A stretch of DNA of 7,417 nt from Candidatus Thorarchaeota archaeon (GTDB taxonomy: Archaea > Asgardarchaeota > Thorarchaeia > Thorarchaeales > Thorarchaeaceae), in assembly GCA_016840245.1 (NCBI GenBank), contig JAEOST010000652.1:1-7417 (forward strand), given 5' to 3'. This document shows, piece after piece, positions 1 through 5,531 of the stretch. The notes beneath the pieces were generated by a model. That model was not told the origin of the DNA and did no database searches. It was given only the letters and a program-made list of their open reading frames with translations. How positions within the stretch are numbered: the first letter of the stretch is position 1; every line of letters starts with the position of its first letter. Position numbers and translations under genes: made by a program.

Positions 1-1116
1 CATCCTTCTATTACTCTCTCAAGCCCTGCGAACGGTACAAGTCAGCTATCTGGAACTCCAATCGATATTGATATCACTGACTTGTCAGGTGGTGCATACA
101 ATAATTCCTTCATTCAAATAGTCCATTACAATTGGGATAATGACACAAACACAACTATTTCTCTTTGGAACTTGATGTATCACCTTACAACTCACCTGCC
201 CTCTCCAGAGGGTGAACATGTCCTTGAGATCTTTGCTAGAGATAGCAGTGATAACTGGAATAAATCAACGTACAACTTCTTCACAGACAATACTAGTCCA
301 ACAATCATGCTTGAGTATCCTGCGAACAACACACTCATTCGCTCTAGTTCCATTATTGACATTGCTGTTTCAGATACAGCCGGTCTAGACTATGTGTTGT
401 ACAACTGGGATGGTCTTGGGCCTAATGAAACTGTTTCGGAGCCCTATGAAATCGCGTTGCCCCTTACCGATGGGTTACACAACCTTAGTATCTATGCATA
501 CGACAAAGTTGGTCATTTGAAAACAGCATTTTACTCCTTCTTCACAGATGGGACACCGCCTCATGTTACATCTCCCAGCGACATCAACTACACCGAAGGC
601 TCCACAGGTCACTCGCTCTCTTGGACTCTAACTGATGTACATCCTAATACATACGTTGTCTTGCTGGATGGTACACCGATTGAATCTGACATTTGGATTT
701 CGGGAGGTCAGGTCAACATCTCTGTTGACGGACTCGCATCAGGTGTCTACGTCTATTCTATCATGGCATTTGATATTGTAGGAAACATAATCACCGACAC
801 AGTCATCGTGACAGTCGAATCTCTCCCATCCTCTACAACCATAACTACGACAACAACAAATGCTTCAACAACATCGCACTTAACATCGACTACTACATCA
901 ATAGTTAGTACCACAGGCAGTACAACTATAACTACAATCACCTCGACAACAGCAACTGAACCAACATCAACTACTACTAAGTCTACAACAACAAGCGCAT
1001 CTACATCCACTACGCCCCCTTCAAGAATTGACTCGATGATCATCGTTGTTGGAGGAATAGGTGCTGTATGCATAGTGATCATCATTGTCATTGTTGTGAT
1101 CAAGAAGAGGACTTGA
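1..1116 (+). CDS. Surface protein with Ig-like repeats, Ser/Thr stalk and C-terminal membrane anchor (5' end missing)
   Basis: The reading frame is open from base 1, so the start and any signal peptide lie outside the window; the TTG at 82 is just an internal Leu codon. Of 371 visible residues, about 2-99 and 100-187 form two related Ig-like beta-sandwich repeats. Both carry a YNWD motif, then a G-x-H-x-L motif, and end in FFTD followed by T-x-P or TSP. A third, more divergent Ig-like unit spans about 188-274. A Ser/Thr-rich linker (277-340) follows, then a hydrophobic helix (about 346-367) and the tail KKRT. About a dozen N-x-S/T sequons suggest heavy N-glycosylation. This is the standard layout of an archaeal cell-surface protein displayed outside the membrane on a stalk. 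The ligand or partner is unknown. The architecture is seen directly; the role in adhesion or envelope structure is inferred. Confidence 0.85.
   Translation, partial: HPSITLSSPANGTSQLSGTPIDIDITDLSGGAYNNSFIQIVHYNWDNDTNTTISLWNLMYHLTTHLPSPEGEHVLEIFARDSSDNWNKSTYNFFTDNTSPTIMLEYPANNTLIRSSSIIDIAVSDTAGLDYVLYNWDGLGPNETVSEPYEIALPLTDGLHNLSIYAYDKVGHLKTAFYSFFTDGTPPHVTSPSDINYTEGSTGHSLSWTLTDVHPNTYVVLLDGTPIESDIWISGGQVNISVDGLASGVYVYSIMAFDIVGNIITDTVIVTVESLPSSTTITTTTTNASTTSHLTSTTTSIVSTTGSTTITTITSTTATEPTSTTTKSTTTSASTSTTPPSRIDSMIIVVGGIGAVCIVIIIVIVVIKKRT
829..1020 (+). other. Low-complexity Ser/Thr stalk coding segment
   Basis: About 64 codons made almost only of Thr and Ser (aca, act, acg, tca and similar triplets). 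The segment lies between the last Ig-like unit and the membrane helix of the surface protein. Such segments act as extended, often O-glycosylated spacers. The base composition is strongly skewed to A and C on the + strand, which opens a spurious antisense frame rich in Val and Asp. Confidence 0.8.
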
Positions 1117-1125
1117 CAAGGATCT

Positions 1126-1141
1126 TCGCATGAGGAGATGA
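1126..1141 (+). repeat. 16-bp direct repeat, copy 1
   Basis: TCGCATGAGGAGATGA begins 9 bases after the stop of the Ig-like surface protein. An identical copy lies at 2113-2128, behind the next + strand gene. The following bases are loosely similar in the two copies, with a shared AAAAATC 14-15 bases after the core. The function is unknown. Confidence 0.75.
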
Positions 1142-1221
1142 TTGGAAAATTCTTCAAAAATCCAAAAAGTCGTAACTATGTCTTGACCAGTCTTCAATGA
1201 ATCAATTAACTGGCCAAACAC

Positions 1222-1229
1222 AAATATAA
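1222..1229 (+). promoter_or_regulatory. Putative TATA box of the membrane-protein gene
   Basis: AAATATAA is centred about 38 nt before the GTG at 1264. With the archaeal spacing of roughly 25 nt from TATA to transcription start, the leader would be about 12-14 nt. The same distance recurs at three other genes in the window. Confidence 0.5.
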
Positions 1230-1263
1230 GGGACAACTGGTTAAGACACGGTTAGTATTCCGG

Positions 1264-2061
1264 GTGGTTGAGGTGAAATACACAAGATCAATTATCGTTT
1301 TCCTAATCGGAACCATACCATTGGCAGTAGTTTTCCTTTCTATGTTTATGCAGGGTGTTATTATCCTATTCTTTTCCGTCTTTGCGATTATTGGGGCCCT
1401 GATAGGGTTTGCTCTAGCACCCCTCTACCTCTGGGTCTACAAGAAGTACATAGGGAGAAATCATATGTTTGCAATGCAAAGTCCGGACGCAATGGAGCAC
1501 TCCCATGGCATATCAAAGGGTTTCTTTCCAGCTATAATGGCGACTAATTTTTCACTTCTTCTGGTATACGAACCAAGCATAATGGAGCTGTTAGTGTCTC
1601 AAGGATTATTCATCCCTGCTGAACCGGCTTCTATCGCTCTTCCCTTCTTCTTGTTTTGTTCCTTGCTAGTACTTCCTTCTTTCGCTCTATTCTCAGCTGC
1701 ATGGACAATCGATGAAGCTGGATTTCTATCAATGAACAGATATGGTTCGTTTGAGCTTCAGGCTGTAGGTAAGTGGTTCTTGGCATTCTTGAAGGGTTAT
1801 GCAGGGATTAGTGCACTCATTGCCTTGTATCAATTCGCCTTCACAATGTTCGAATATGCTATGTTAGGAATCGGGCACTGGTCAATAGTTTTCTTTCCAG
1901 CTTTCTTACCGTTACTAAGCACAGTGTGGGTAATTCCAGCAGTAATACTTGTGGGAGTGACAGTAGGAAAGAGAAAGAGCTACATTCTTGGCTATGCTAA
2001 AAGAATAGGAATCAGAACTGAATTCGAATTGAACATCAGAAGAATTGAGGAAACTTCCTGA
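1264..2061 (+). CDS. Polytopic membrane protein of unknown function
   Basis: I do not recognise this 265-residue protein. It is strongly hydrophobic, with about six likely membrane segments: residues 9-29, 31-59, 85-103 (weaker), 124-147, 175-197 and 206-234. A basic stretch KKYIGRN follows the second segment, and the C-terminus is charged (from about 235, with KRK and later RR). A conserved-looking soluble loop with WTIDEAGF and FELQAVGKWF lies around 147-172. No transporter signature, nucleotide-binding motif or metal-ligand cluster is evident. The GTG start at 1264 is chosen because it sits about 38 nt after a TATA element. A second GTG at 1273 gives a similar protein three residues shorter (MKYTRSII...) and has a weak GGTG upstream; it cannot be excluded. 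The gene probably has its own transcript, since 147 bp separate it from the surface-protein gene. Confidence 0.8.
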   Translation: MVEVKYTRSIIVFLIGTIPLAVVFLSMFMQGVIILFFSVFAIIGALIGFALAPLYLWVYKKYIGRNHMFAMQSPDAMEHSHGISKGFFPAIMATNFSLLLVYEPSIMELLVSQGLFIPAEPASIALPFFLFCSLLVLPSFALFSAAWTIDEAGFLSMNRYGSFELQAVGKWFLAFLKGYAGISALIALYQFAFTMFEYAMLGIGHWSIVFFPAFLPLLSTVWVIPAVILVGVTVGKRKSYILGYAKRIGIRTEFELNIRRIEETS

Positions 2062-2112
2062 AAAAACAACAGAACCTCGATCTAAAATGGTGTGACAATC
2101 AACTCCGATACC

Positions 2113-2128
2113 TCGCATGAGGAGATGA
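2113..2128 (+). repeat. 16-bp direct repeat, copy 2
   Basis: This is identical to 1126-1141. It begins 51 bases after the stop of the membrane-protein gene. The two copies bracket that gene together with its promoter, a unit of about 990 bp. It could be a dispersed 3'-flanking element, the scar of an insertion, or chance. Confidence 0.75.
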
Positions 2129-2222
2129 CTCTGAAACTGAGTGAAAAATCAGACAAGAAGACCTAGATTCAAGTTCTACCTATGGACAAGTCACATCGCG
2201 TGGTGAATGAAATATGAGGTCC

Positions 2223-2537
2223 TCAGCTGGTAGTAGATGCAACATCACACGCGTTAGCAGCAGCAATCAATGAATTGAGATCAAATACATCGACTTTCAC
2301 AGGATGAAGGTTGGGGTTAGCTGACCAGGGTTTTCGCTTAATCTTTGAATATGTTCTATACCCCGCACTGACTTTGTATCCCCTTTGAATTAATTCAGCT
2401 ACCAGTCTTGTTCCGATATAACTGGTTGAACCAACCACTAACACACGGTCCCCATTGAACAGCTCGACACTCCCATTATTGAAGACTGAGCCATATTTGT
2501 GATTGGGTATCTCTCCTGTATATAGAGATGGGATCCG
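2223..2537 (-). pseudogene. Truncated NAD(P)-binding Rossmann (NmrA/epimerase-like) gene remnant
   Basis: The minus frame is open from 2537 to a stop at 2223. It encodes a clear N-terminal Rossmann unit: DRVLVVGSTSYIGTRLV (the G-x-x-x-x-I-G dinucleotide loop), then GYRTYSKI, KRKPW, and VDVFDLNSL with NACDVA. This matches the beta1-alphaA-beta2 and beta3 region of the atypical SDR/NmrA family, whose members usually run to 300 residues or more; here only about 75 family-like residues remain. In relatives, DVA is followed by YYLVHSM. Here the frame reads STTS then stop, but skipping two bases at 2236-2237 gives YYQL directly after DVA, which suggests a frameshift. No ATG lies upstream in frame (a GTG at 2442-2444 is possible) and a TAG lies at 2538-2540. 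The rest of the gene is absent, and 2062-2222 shows no further family motif. I read this as a decayed 5' fragment, not a functional small protein. Confidence 0.65.
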
Positions 2538-2575
2538 CTAGTGAAGTCCTAGATGAAGCTCCTGTGACTACATAG

Positions 2576-2581
2576 TTATAT
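2576..2581 (+). promoter_or_regulatory. Putative TATA box of the flavodoxin-fold gene
   Basis: TTATAT is centred about 39 nt before the ATG at 2618, implying a leader of roughly 13 nt. No clear Shine-Dalgarno motif precedes the ATG (the bases are AACTGGC), so translation may start with little or no ribosome-binding sequence. Confidence 0.45.
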
Positions 2582-2617
2582 CCACGAATGTCACATCATA
2601 GTTTCAGATGAACTGGC

Positions 2618-3190
2618 ATGAAAGTGTTGATTGTTTATGGAACCCGCTATGGTGCAACTGCTGGGACTTCTGATGAGATTTGTAAGGTGCTCCAAGAAGA
2701 GGGCTTTGATGTACGAGTAGCCAATGCAAAGAAGGAGAAGATCAAGGATATCTCCGAATACGATCTCGTAGTAGTTGGTAGCGGAATGCAGATGTTCAGG
2801 TGGACCAGTGAACCTGAGAAATTCATTAAGAAGTTCCAGAAAGAACTTAGACAGAAGAAGATTGCGATCTTCATTTCATCTGGGGCTCAGGCTATCTTCA
2901 AGCATGATGGTGATCAGCAGAGTATGGATGATGCCTGGAGGAAGTATCTAGTTGAGAAGGCTGAGAAATACAAACTTGAGCCTGTTATGATGGCAATCTT
3001 TGGTGGAGTCTGGGACTATAACAAGATGGGATTCGTGTTCAAGAAGACTATGGAGCCCTTCAAGATGAAGCTCAGAGAGGCTAGTATTCCAGAAACTGAA
3101 CCTGATGCGTTTGACACTCGTGACTGGGATGAGATTCGAAACTGGGCAAGAGAATTGGCTAAGAAAGTCAGTGATCCATTCTATGAATGA
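2618..3190 (+). CDS. Flavodoxin-fold protein, HemG/Flavodoxin_5-like
   Basis: This 190-residue cytoplasmic protein should bind FMN. The N-terminus MKVLIVYGTRYGATAGTSDEI is a beta strand followed by the phosphate-binding loop (T9-R-Y-G-A-T). YDLVVVGSGMQMFRWTSEP (48-66) matches the second strand and 50s loop of the menaquinone-dependent protoporphyrinogen oxidase HemG group. KIAIFISSGA (81-90) is the third strand, and FGGVWDYNKMGF (128-139) precedes a basic helix. The end, DTRDWDEIRNWARELA, is typical of the same family. The length is close to HemG (about 180). The family carries one- or two-electron transfer on FMN. A true haem-pathway role is not shown here, because no haem genes are nearby and many archaeal members have unknown partners. 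The ATG at 2618 is favoured by the family N-terminus. The gene is convergent with the DUF4332 gene, leaving 15 bp between the stops and no visible T-rich terminator. Confidence 0.85.
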   Translation: MKVLIVYGTRYGATAGTSDEICKVLQEEGFDVRVANAKKEKIKDISEYDLVVVGSGMQMFRWTSEPEKFIKKFQKELRQKKIAIFISSGAQAIFKHDGDQQSMDDAWRKYLVEKAEKYKLEPVMMAIFGGVWDYNKMGFVFKKTMEPFKMKLREASIPETEPDAFDTRDWDEIRNWARELAKKVSDPFYE

Positions 3191-3205
3191 CCTCTCATCA
3201 TTCCT

Positions 3206-3907
3206 CTAGAGCTCTATTAGGTCTGACAACTCCCTGGCCGTCTTCACAGTATTGTCTGCCTCTTTGGGTGTTGGAGGAATCCCCTCGAAGCCTGTTCTCT
3301 CAATGAAGTCAGATGTGATTCTTCTCAGTTCCTCCCCAGAAACCTTTGATATCTTCTCTATGGTGTCAAAACCAGAGTCATGATACAACCTGGCTCTGAC
3401 AGACTTGACTGCTCCTAGGCGAGTCAAGTTAGAAAGTTTGGCCAGTTCTAAAATCTCATCTATTCCTAAGCTGGTCTTCTCAGCTAACTCCTCTCTCAGG
3501 CTTGTGGTCTTTCCTGCCTTGAGCATGTCATCCACTGAAAGGATGCCAATTGAAGCCAGTTTCTCTATTGACTTAGGACTCACATCTTTGAAATCCTTGA
3601 GTTTGAAGGGTTGTCTCTTCTTCGCTGTATGCATCTCACGAACTTTTTGTGCGTATCTCAGTAGCTTGTCATGGTCAATATAGACGAAGTAGTACTGAAG
3701 TGTCCACATGAATCTAGCAACATTCTTCCCTTGAAGGACTGAAGAAATGAAATCGTCAAGATCTTTCTCAGCAGAGTTTGCAGCAGTCTTTCCTATCTCA
3801 CTAAGATATGCTTCAAACCGTTCTGCATTTTCTAAACAGGAGACAGTCGTCTGTTCGGTCTTTCTCTTTCTCTTCAGATATGCTGCAAATCCTTCCTTAT
3901 CCATCAT
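3206..3907 (-). CDS. SAM-like N-terminal domain plus DUF4332 helix-hairpin-helix protein
   Basis: This 233-residue soluble protein has two helical parts. Residues 1-95 (EGFAAYLKRKRKTEQTTV..., then NAERFEAYLSEIGK and a helix with FMWTLQYYFVYI) resemble the helical N-terminal domain of tyrosine recombinases and related SAM-like folds, but no catalytic recombinase domain follows. Residues 105-233 resemble DUF4332, a tandem helix-hairpin-helix module. The telling stretches are VSPKSIEKLASIGILSVDDM and LSNLTRLGAVKSVRARLYHD followed by SGFDTIEKIS. HhH modules of this type usually bind DNA or proteins without catalysis. The ATG at 3907 is chosen because a GGAGTG ribosome site ends 5 nt before it and a TATA element lies about 39 nt upstream; an ATG at 3931 would add eight unlikely residues. 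The gene lies downstream of DinB but has its own promoter signals, so it is likely transcribed separately. The DNA-related role is inferred from folds only. Confidence 0.8.
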   Translation of the reverse strand: MMDKEGFAAYLKRKRKTEQTTVSCLENAERFEAYLSEIGKTAANSAEKDLDDFISSVLQGKNVARFMWTLQYYFVYIDHDKLLRYAQKVREMHTAKKRQPFKLKDFKDVSPKSIEKLASIGILSVDDMLKAGKTTSLREELAEKTSLGIDEILELAKLSNLTRLGAVKSVRARLYHDSGFDTIEKISKVSGEELRRITSDFIERTGFEGIPPTPKEADNTVKTARELSDLIEL

Positions 3908-3912
3908 GAATA

Positions 3913-3918
3913 CACTCC
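3913..3918 (-). promoter_or_regulatory. Ribosome binding site deciding the DUF4332 gene start
   Basis: GGAGTG on the minus strand is followed by a 5-nt spacer before ATG 3907 (8 nt before the adjacent ATG at 3904). It lies between the alternative ATG at 3931 and the preferred start, which argues for the shorter protein. Confidence 0.6.
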
Positions 3919-3940
3919 AACAACTGCACATATGATGGAT

Positions 3941-3950
3941 AGTATAATAA
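3941..3950 (-). promoter_or_regulatory. Putative TATA box of the DUF4332 gene
   Basis: TTATTATACT on the minus strand is centred about 39 nt before ATG 3907. The predicted transcription start would fall near 3920, just ahead of the GGAGTG site. Confidence 0.5.
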
Positions 3951-3951
3951 T

Positions 3952-3976
3952 TAATTCTCTGAATAATTGAGAATTA
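3952..3976 (-). repeat. Perfect 8-bp inverted repeat upstream of the DUF4332 promoter
   Basis: TAATTCTC (3952-3959) and GAGAATTA (3969-3976) are exact reverse complements around a 9-base AT-rich centre. The repeat abuts the upstream side of the putative TATA element of the DUF4332 gene and lies 43 bp behind the DinB stop codon. It fits a dimeric regulator site. It could also act as a hairpin at the end of the DinB transcript, though the T-run expected of a terminator is absent. Confidence 0.55.
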
Positions 3977-4006
3977 GTCTTTATTATTTGAACCTGCGCG
4001 ACTGGC

Positions 4007-4480
4007 CTAAATCCTCCCCATTACGAAGAATATGTAGTCCTGAGGGATCGGGTCAATTCCAAGTTCTCTTAGAATGGCAATGATTTGTGCTCGATGATGC
4101 GTTCCATGATTTATCACATGCATAAGAACGTGCCAGACCTGCATTGGGCCTTCGAATTCCTTCAAGAGATCGCTGTCTGTTAGATTCCCCAGATAGTCCT
4201 TCATGTCCTTCTCTATCTTCTCCCAGTTTTTCCTTATCTCATCCACAGAAGAGAATCTATCGAAATCTCTCCTTCCAGGATCATCAAGTCCACGCAATCC
4301 GGAGAACCATCGTTCATCAGTGTCCATGATGTGTACAAAGAGGCTACTGAGTGAACCAATAGCGACGTTCATCATCTCATTGAACTCCAAGTCTGACAGG
4401 TTCTCAGTGCAGTAGTCTAGGAGCTTCTTGTTACGAGTGAAGTGGTACTCGTAGAGATGTTTGATTTGTTCGACATTCAT
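4007..4480 (-). CDS. DinB-fold (DinB/YfiT-like) putative metalloenzyme
   Basis: A 157-residue four-helix-bundle protein of the DinB/YfiT superfamily. Its metal site is expected from His50 (in LFVHIMDTDERWF) and His125 with His128/129 (in HVINHGTHHRAQI), which is the classic arrangement of one early His and an H-x3-H near the end. PMQVWHVLMHVINH and LRELGIDPIPQDYIFFV are also typical of the family. Members bind a divalent metal and several act as thiol-dependent transferases (for example with bacillithiol or mycothiol); the thiol and substrate here are unknown. ATG 4480 gives the usual family N-terminus (MNVEQIKHLYEYH) and length. The frame is open upstream to 4552, and a TTG at 4492 three bases after GAGGT is an alternative. 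The DUF362 gene ends 34 bp upstream, so the pair probably forms an operon. Confidence 0.85.
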   Translation of the reverse strand: MNVEQIKHLYEYHFTRNKKLLDYCTENLSDLEFNEMMNVAIGSLSSLFVHIMDTDERWFSGLRGLDDPGRRDFDRFSSVDEIRKNWEKIEKDMKDYLGNLTDSDLLKEFEGPMQVWHVLMHVINHGTHHRAQIIAILRELGIDPIPQDYIFFVMGRI

Positions 4481-4514
4481 TGCATGTTGCAAAGGACCTC
4501 TCTGACCTAAAGAC

Positions 4515-5369
4515 TCATCGGAACTTCTTGTGAAGTTTGTAAGGTCTAACAAGCGGCTCTACATCCTCTCCCACAATCTCTACAGGGTCATCTGGGTAGA
4601 TTCTACCAAGTCCCTTCTCCTTCAGCAACATAAGATAATCAACATCCTTGACATCACATCCCATCAAATGAGCCGCTACTGAGTCAGCTGCTAGGGAATC
4701 TAGGGATGACAAAGCCCACTCTGACCTTATTGGCGTCCCTCGGGCTGGTCCATCACCTTCCATTCCAATGGTACCATCGATGATGTTCAGTTGTGGGTAG
4801 ACCAAATCAGCAAGAGTACTCATATGCTGGTGCATTCCTTTGTGAATCTTCAACCTCATGTTCACCTTCTGAATCGCACCAAAGAAGATGTTCTTCAACC
4901 CTAATGTTAGATATGCTGAGCTGTGAGTCTTGGGACGTGTGATTGTCACCAAGAATGGTGCATCAACCATACATCTTGCGAGTGGAAGATCAATCTCTCC
5001 CTTAGCTGTGCGGACTGACTTGAATATGGTCTCATCCTCATCTAGATTCATGAGTTTTATACTAGGATTGCTCTCAGCTAAGCTCAGAAATCCATACTTT
5101 TCAAAACCGTCATGGGTGTTCCCCCAGGTTGATTTCTCAACTATAGTGACCTCTCCCATGTAGAATGGTTTGATGAAATCGAGGAAACCCCTAACAGAAT
5201 CAAGTGGTGTAGTTGAGAGTTCAACGCGCACTACTACCAAGTTTACCTTCAAGATGATGTGGTCAATTCCTAACAATGCTTGTTTGATATCGGGTTCTAG
5301 TAATCTAAGAGAGTCCTGAACTCCTTTGTAGTGAGAATCACTTCTAGATAGAGCGACAATAGAGGTCAT
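4515..5369 (-). CDS. DUF362 domain protein
   Basis: The 284-residue protein is a full DUF362 domain. Recognisable blocks are ILKVNLVV (39-46), TTPLDSVRGFLDFI (53-66), VTIVEKSTWGNT (74-85), KYGFLSL (91-97), TRPKTHSSAYLTLGLKNIFFG (144-164) and IIDGTIGMEGDGPARGTPI (196-214), ending with DSLAADSVAAHLMG. DUF362 proteins often come with 4Fe-4S ferredoxin domains; this one has no such domain and only two Cys, so it is a stand-alone version. The biochemical activity is not established. The ATG at 5369 is preferred because a TATA-like element lies about 36 nt before it. A TTG at 5390, preceded by GAGAGG, would add seven residues but would lie upstream of the predicted transcription start. The gene is probably cotranscribed with DinB. 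The upstream surface-protein gene ends about 160 bp away. Confidence 0.85.
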   Translation of the reverse strand: MTSIVALSRSDSHYKGVQDSLRLLEPDIKQALLGIDHIILKVNLVVVRVELSTTPLDSVRGFLDFIKPFYMGEVTIVEKSTWGNTHDGFEKYGFLSLAESNPSIKLMNLDEDETIFKSVRTAKGEIDLPLARCMVDAPFLVTITRPKTHSSAYLTLGLKNIFFGAIQKVNMRLKIHKGMHQHMSTLADLVYPQLNIIDGTIGMEGDGPARGTPIRSEWALSSLDSLAADSVAAHLMGCDVKDVDYLMLLKEKGLGRIYPDDPVEIVGEDVEPLVRPYKLHKKFR

Positions 5370-5400
5370 AGAACGGTCTTCAAATGACAACGGGCCTCTC

Positions 5401-5412
5401 TATAATTATTTA
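5401..5412 (-). promoter_or_regulatory. Putative TATA box of the DUF362-DinB unit
   Basis: TAAATAATTATA on the minus strand is centred about 36-37 nt before ATG 5369 and only about 16 nt before the alternative TTG 5390. This favours the ATG. The region 5391-5531 otherwise shows no gene, tRNA or clear terminator. Confidence 0.45.
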
Positions 5413-5531
5413 CTGCTTGGTCAATCCATAAGTTCGGTAAATTCTTTAGAAATACATTACATTACGTTTTGATAATGCGCGGAGCTCATGGTTCAAAGCA
5501 TTCTATTGATTAGGTACTTAGCAAGCTGTAA

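Noticed and set aside
753..1157. Minus-strand ORF of 134 codons rich in Val and Asp
   Set aside because: It is the antisense shadow of the Ser/Thr-coding stalk; the repeated Val/Asp/Glu composition follows from ACA/ACT triplets, and it shows no domain or promoter.
1182..1245. Imperfect inverted repeat CTTGACCAG / CTGGTTAAG flanking the TATA box at 1222
   Set aside because: An 8-of-9 match separated by 46 bases is expected about once by chance in a region of this size.
2113..2153. Possible C/D box small RNA (GAGATGA followed by CTGA)
   Set aside because: The C-like box deviates from RTGATGA, the spacing to CTGA is only 8 bases, no proper D box follows, and copy 1 at 1126 lacks CTGA altogether.
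3191..3205. Bidirectional terminator between the convergent genes
   Set aside because: The 15-bp gap has no hairpin or T-run; transcripts probably overlap or end inside the neighbouring gene.
3986..3999. tRNA T-arm-like word GCGCAGGTTCAAAT on the minus strand, possible attachment-site remnant
   Set aside because: The 3' half of the T-stem and the acceptor stem do not follow, and no second copy is present in the window.
4144..4415. Two plus-strand ORFs antisense to the DinB gene
   Set aside because: They are Ser/Pro-rich shadow frames opposite a well-supported family member and have no start context.
4481..4552. Longer DinB start at 4552, overlapping the DUF362 gene
   Set aside because: The extra 24 residues have no family character, and the ATG at 4480 gives the normal N-terminus and a sensible 34-bp gap.
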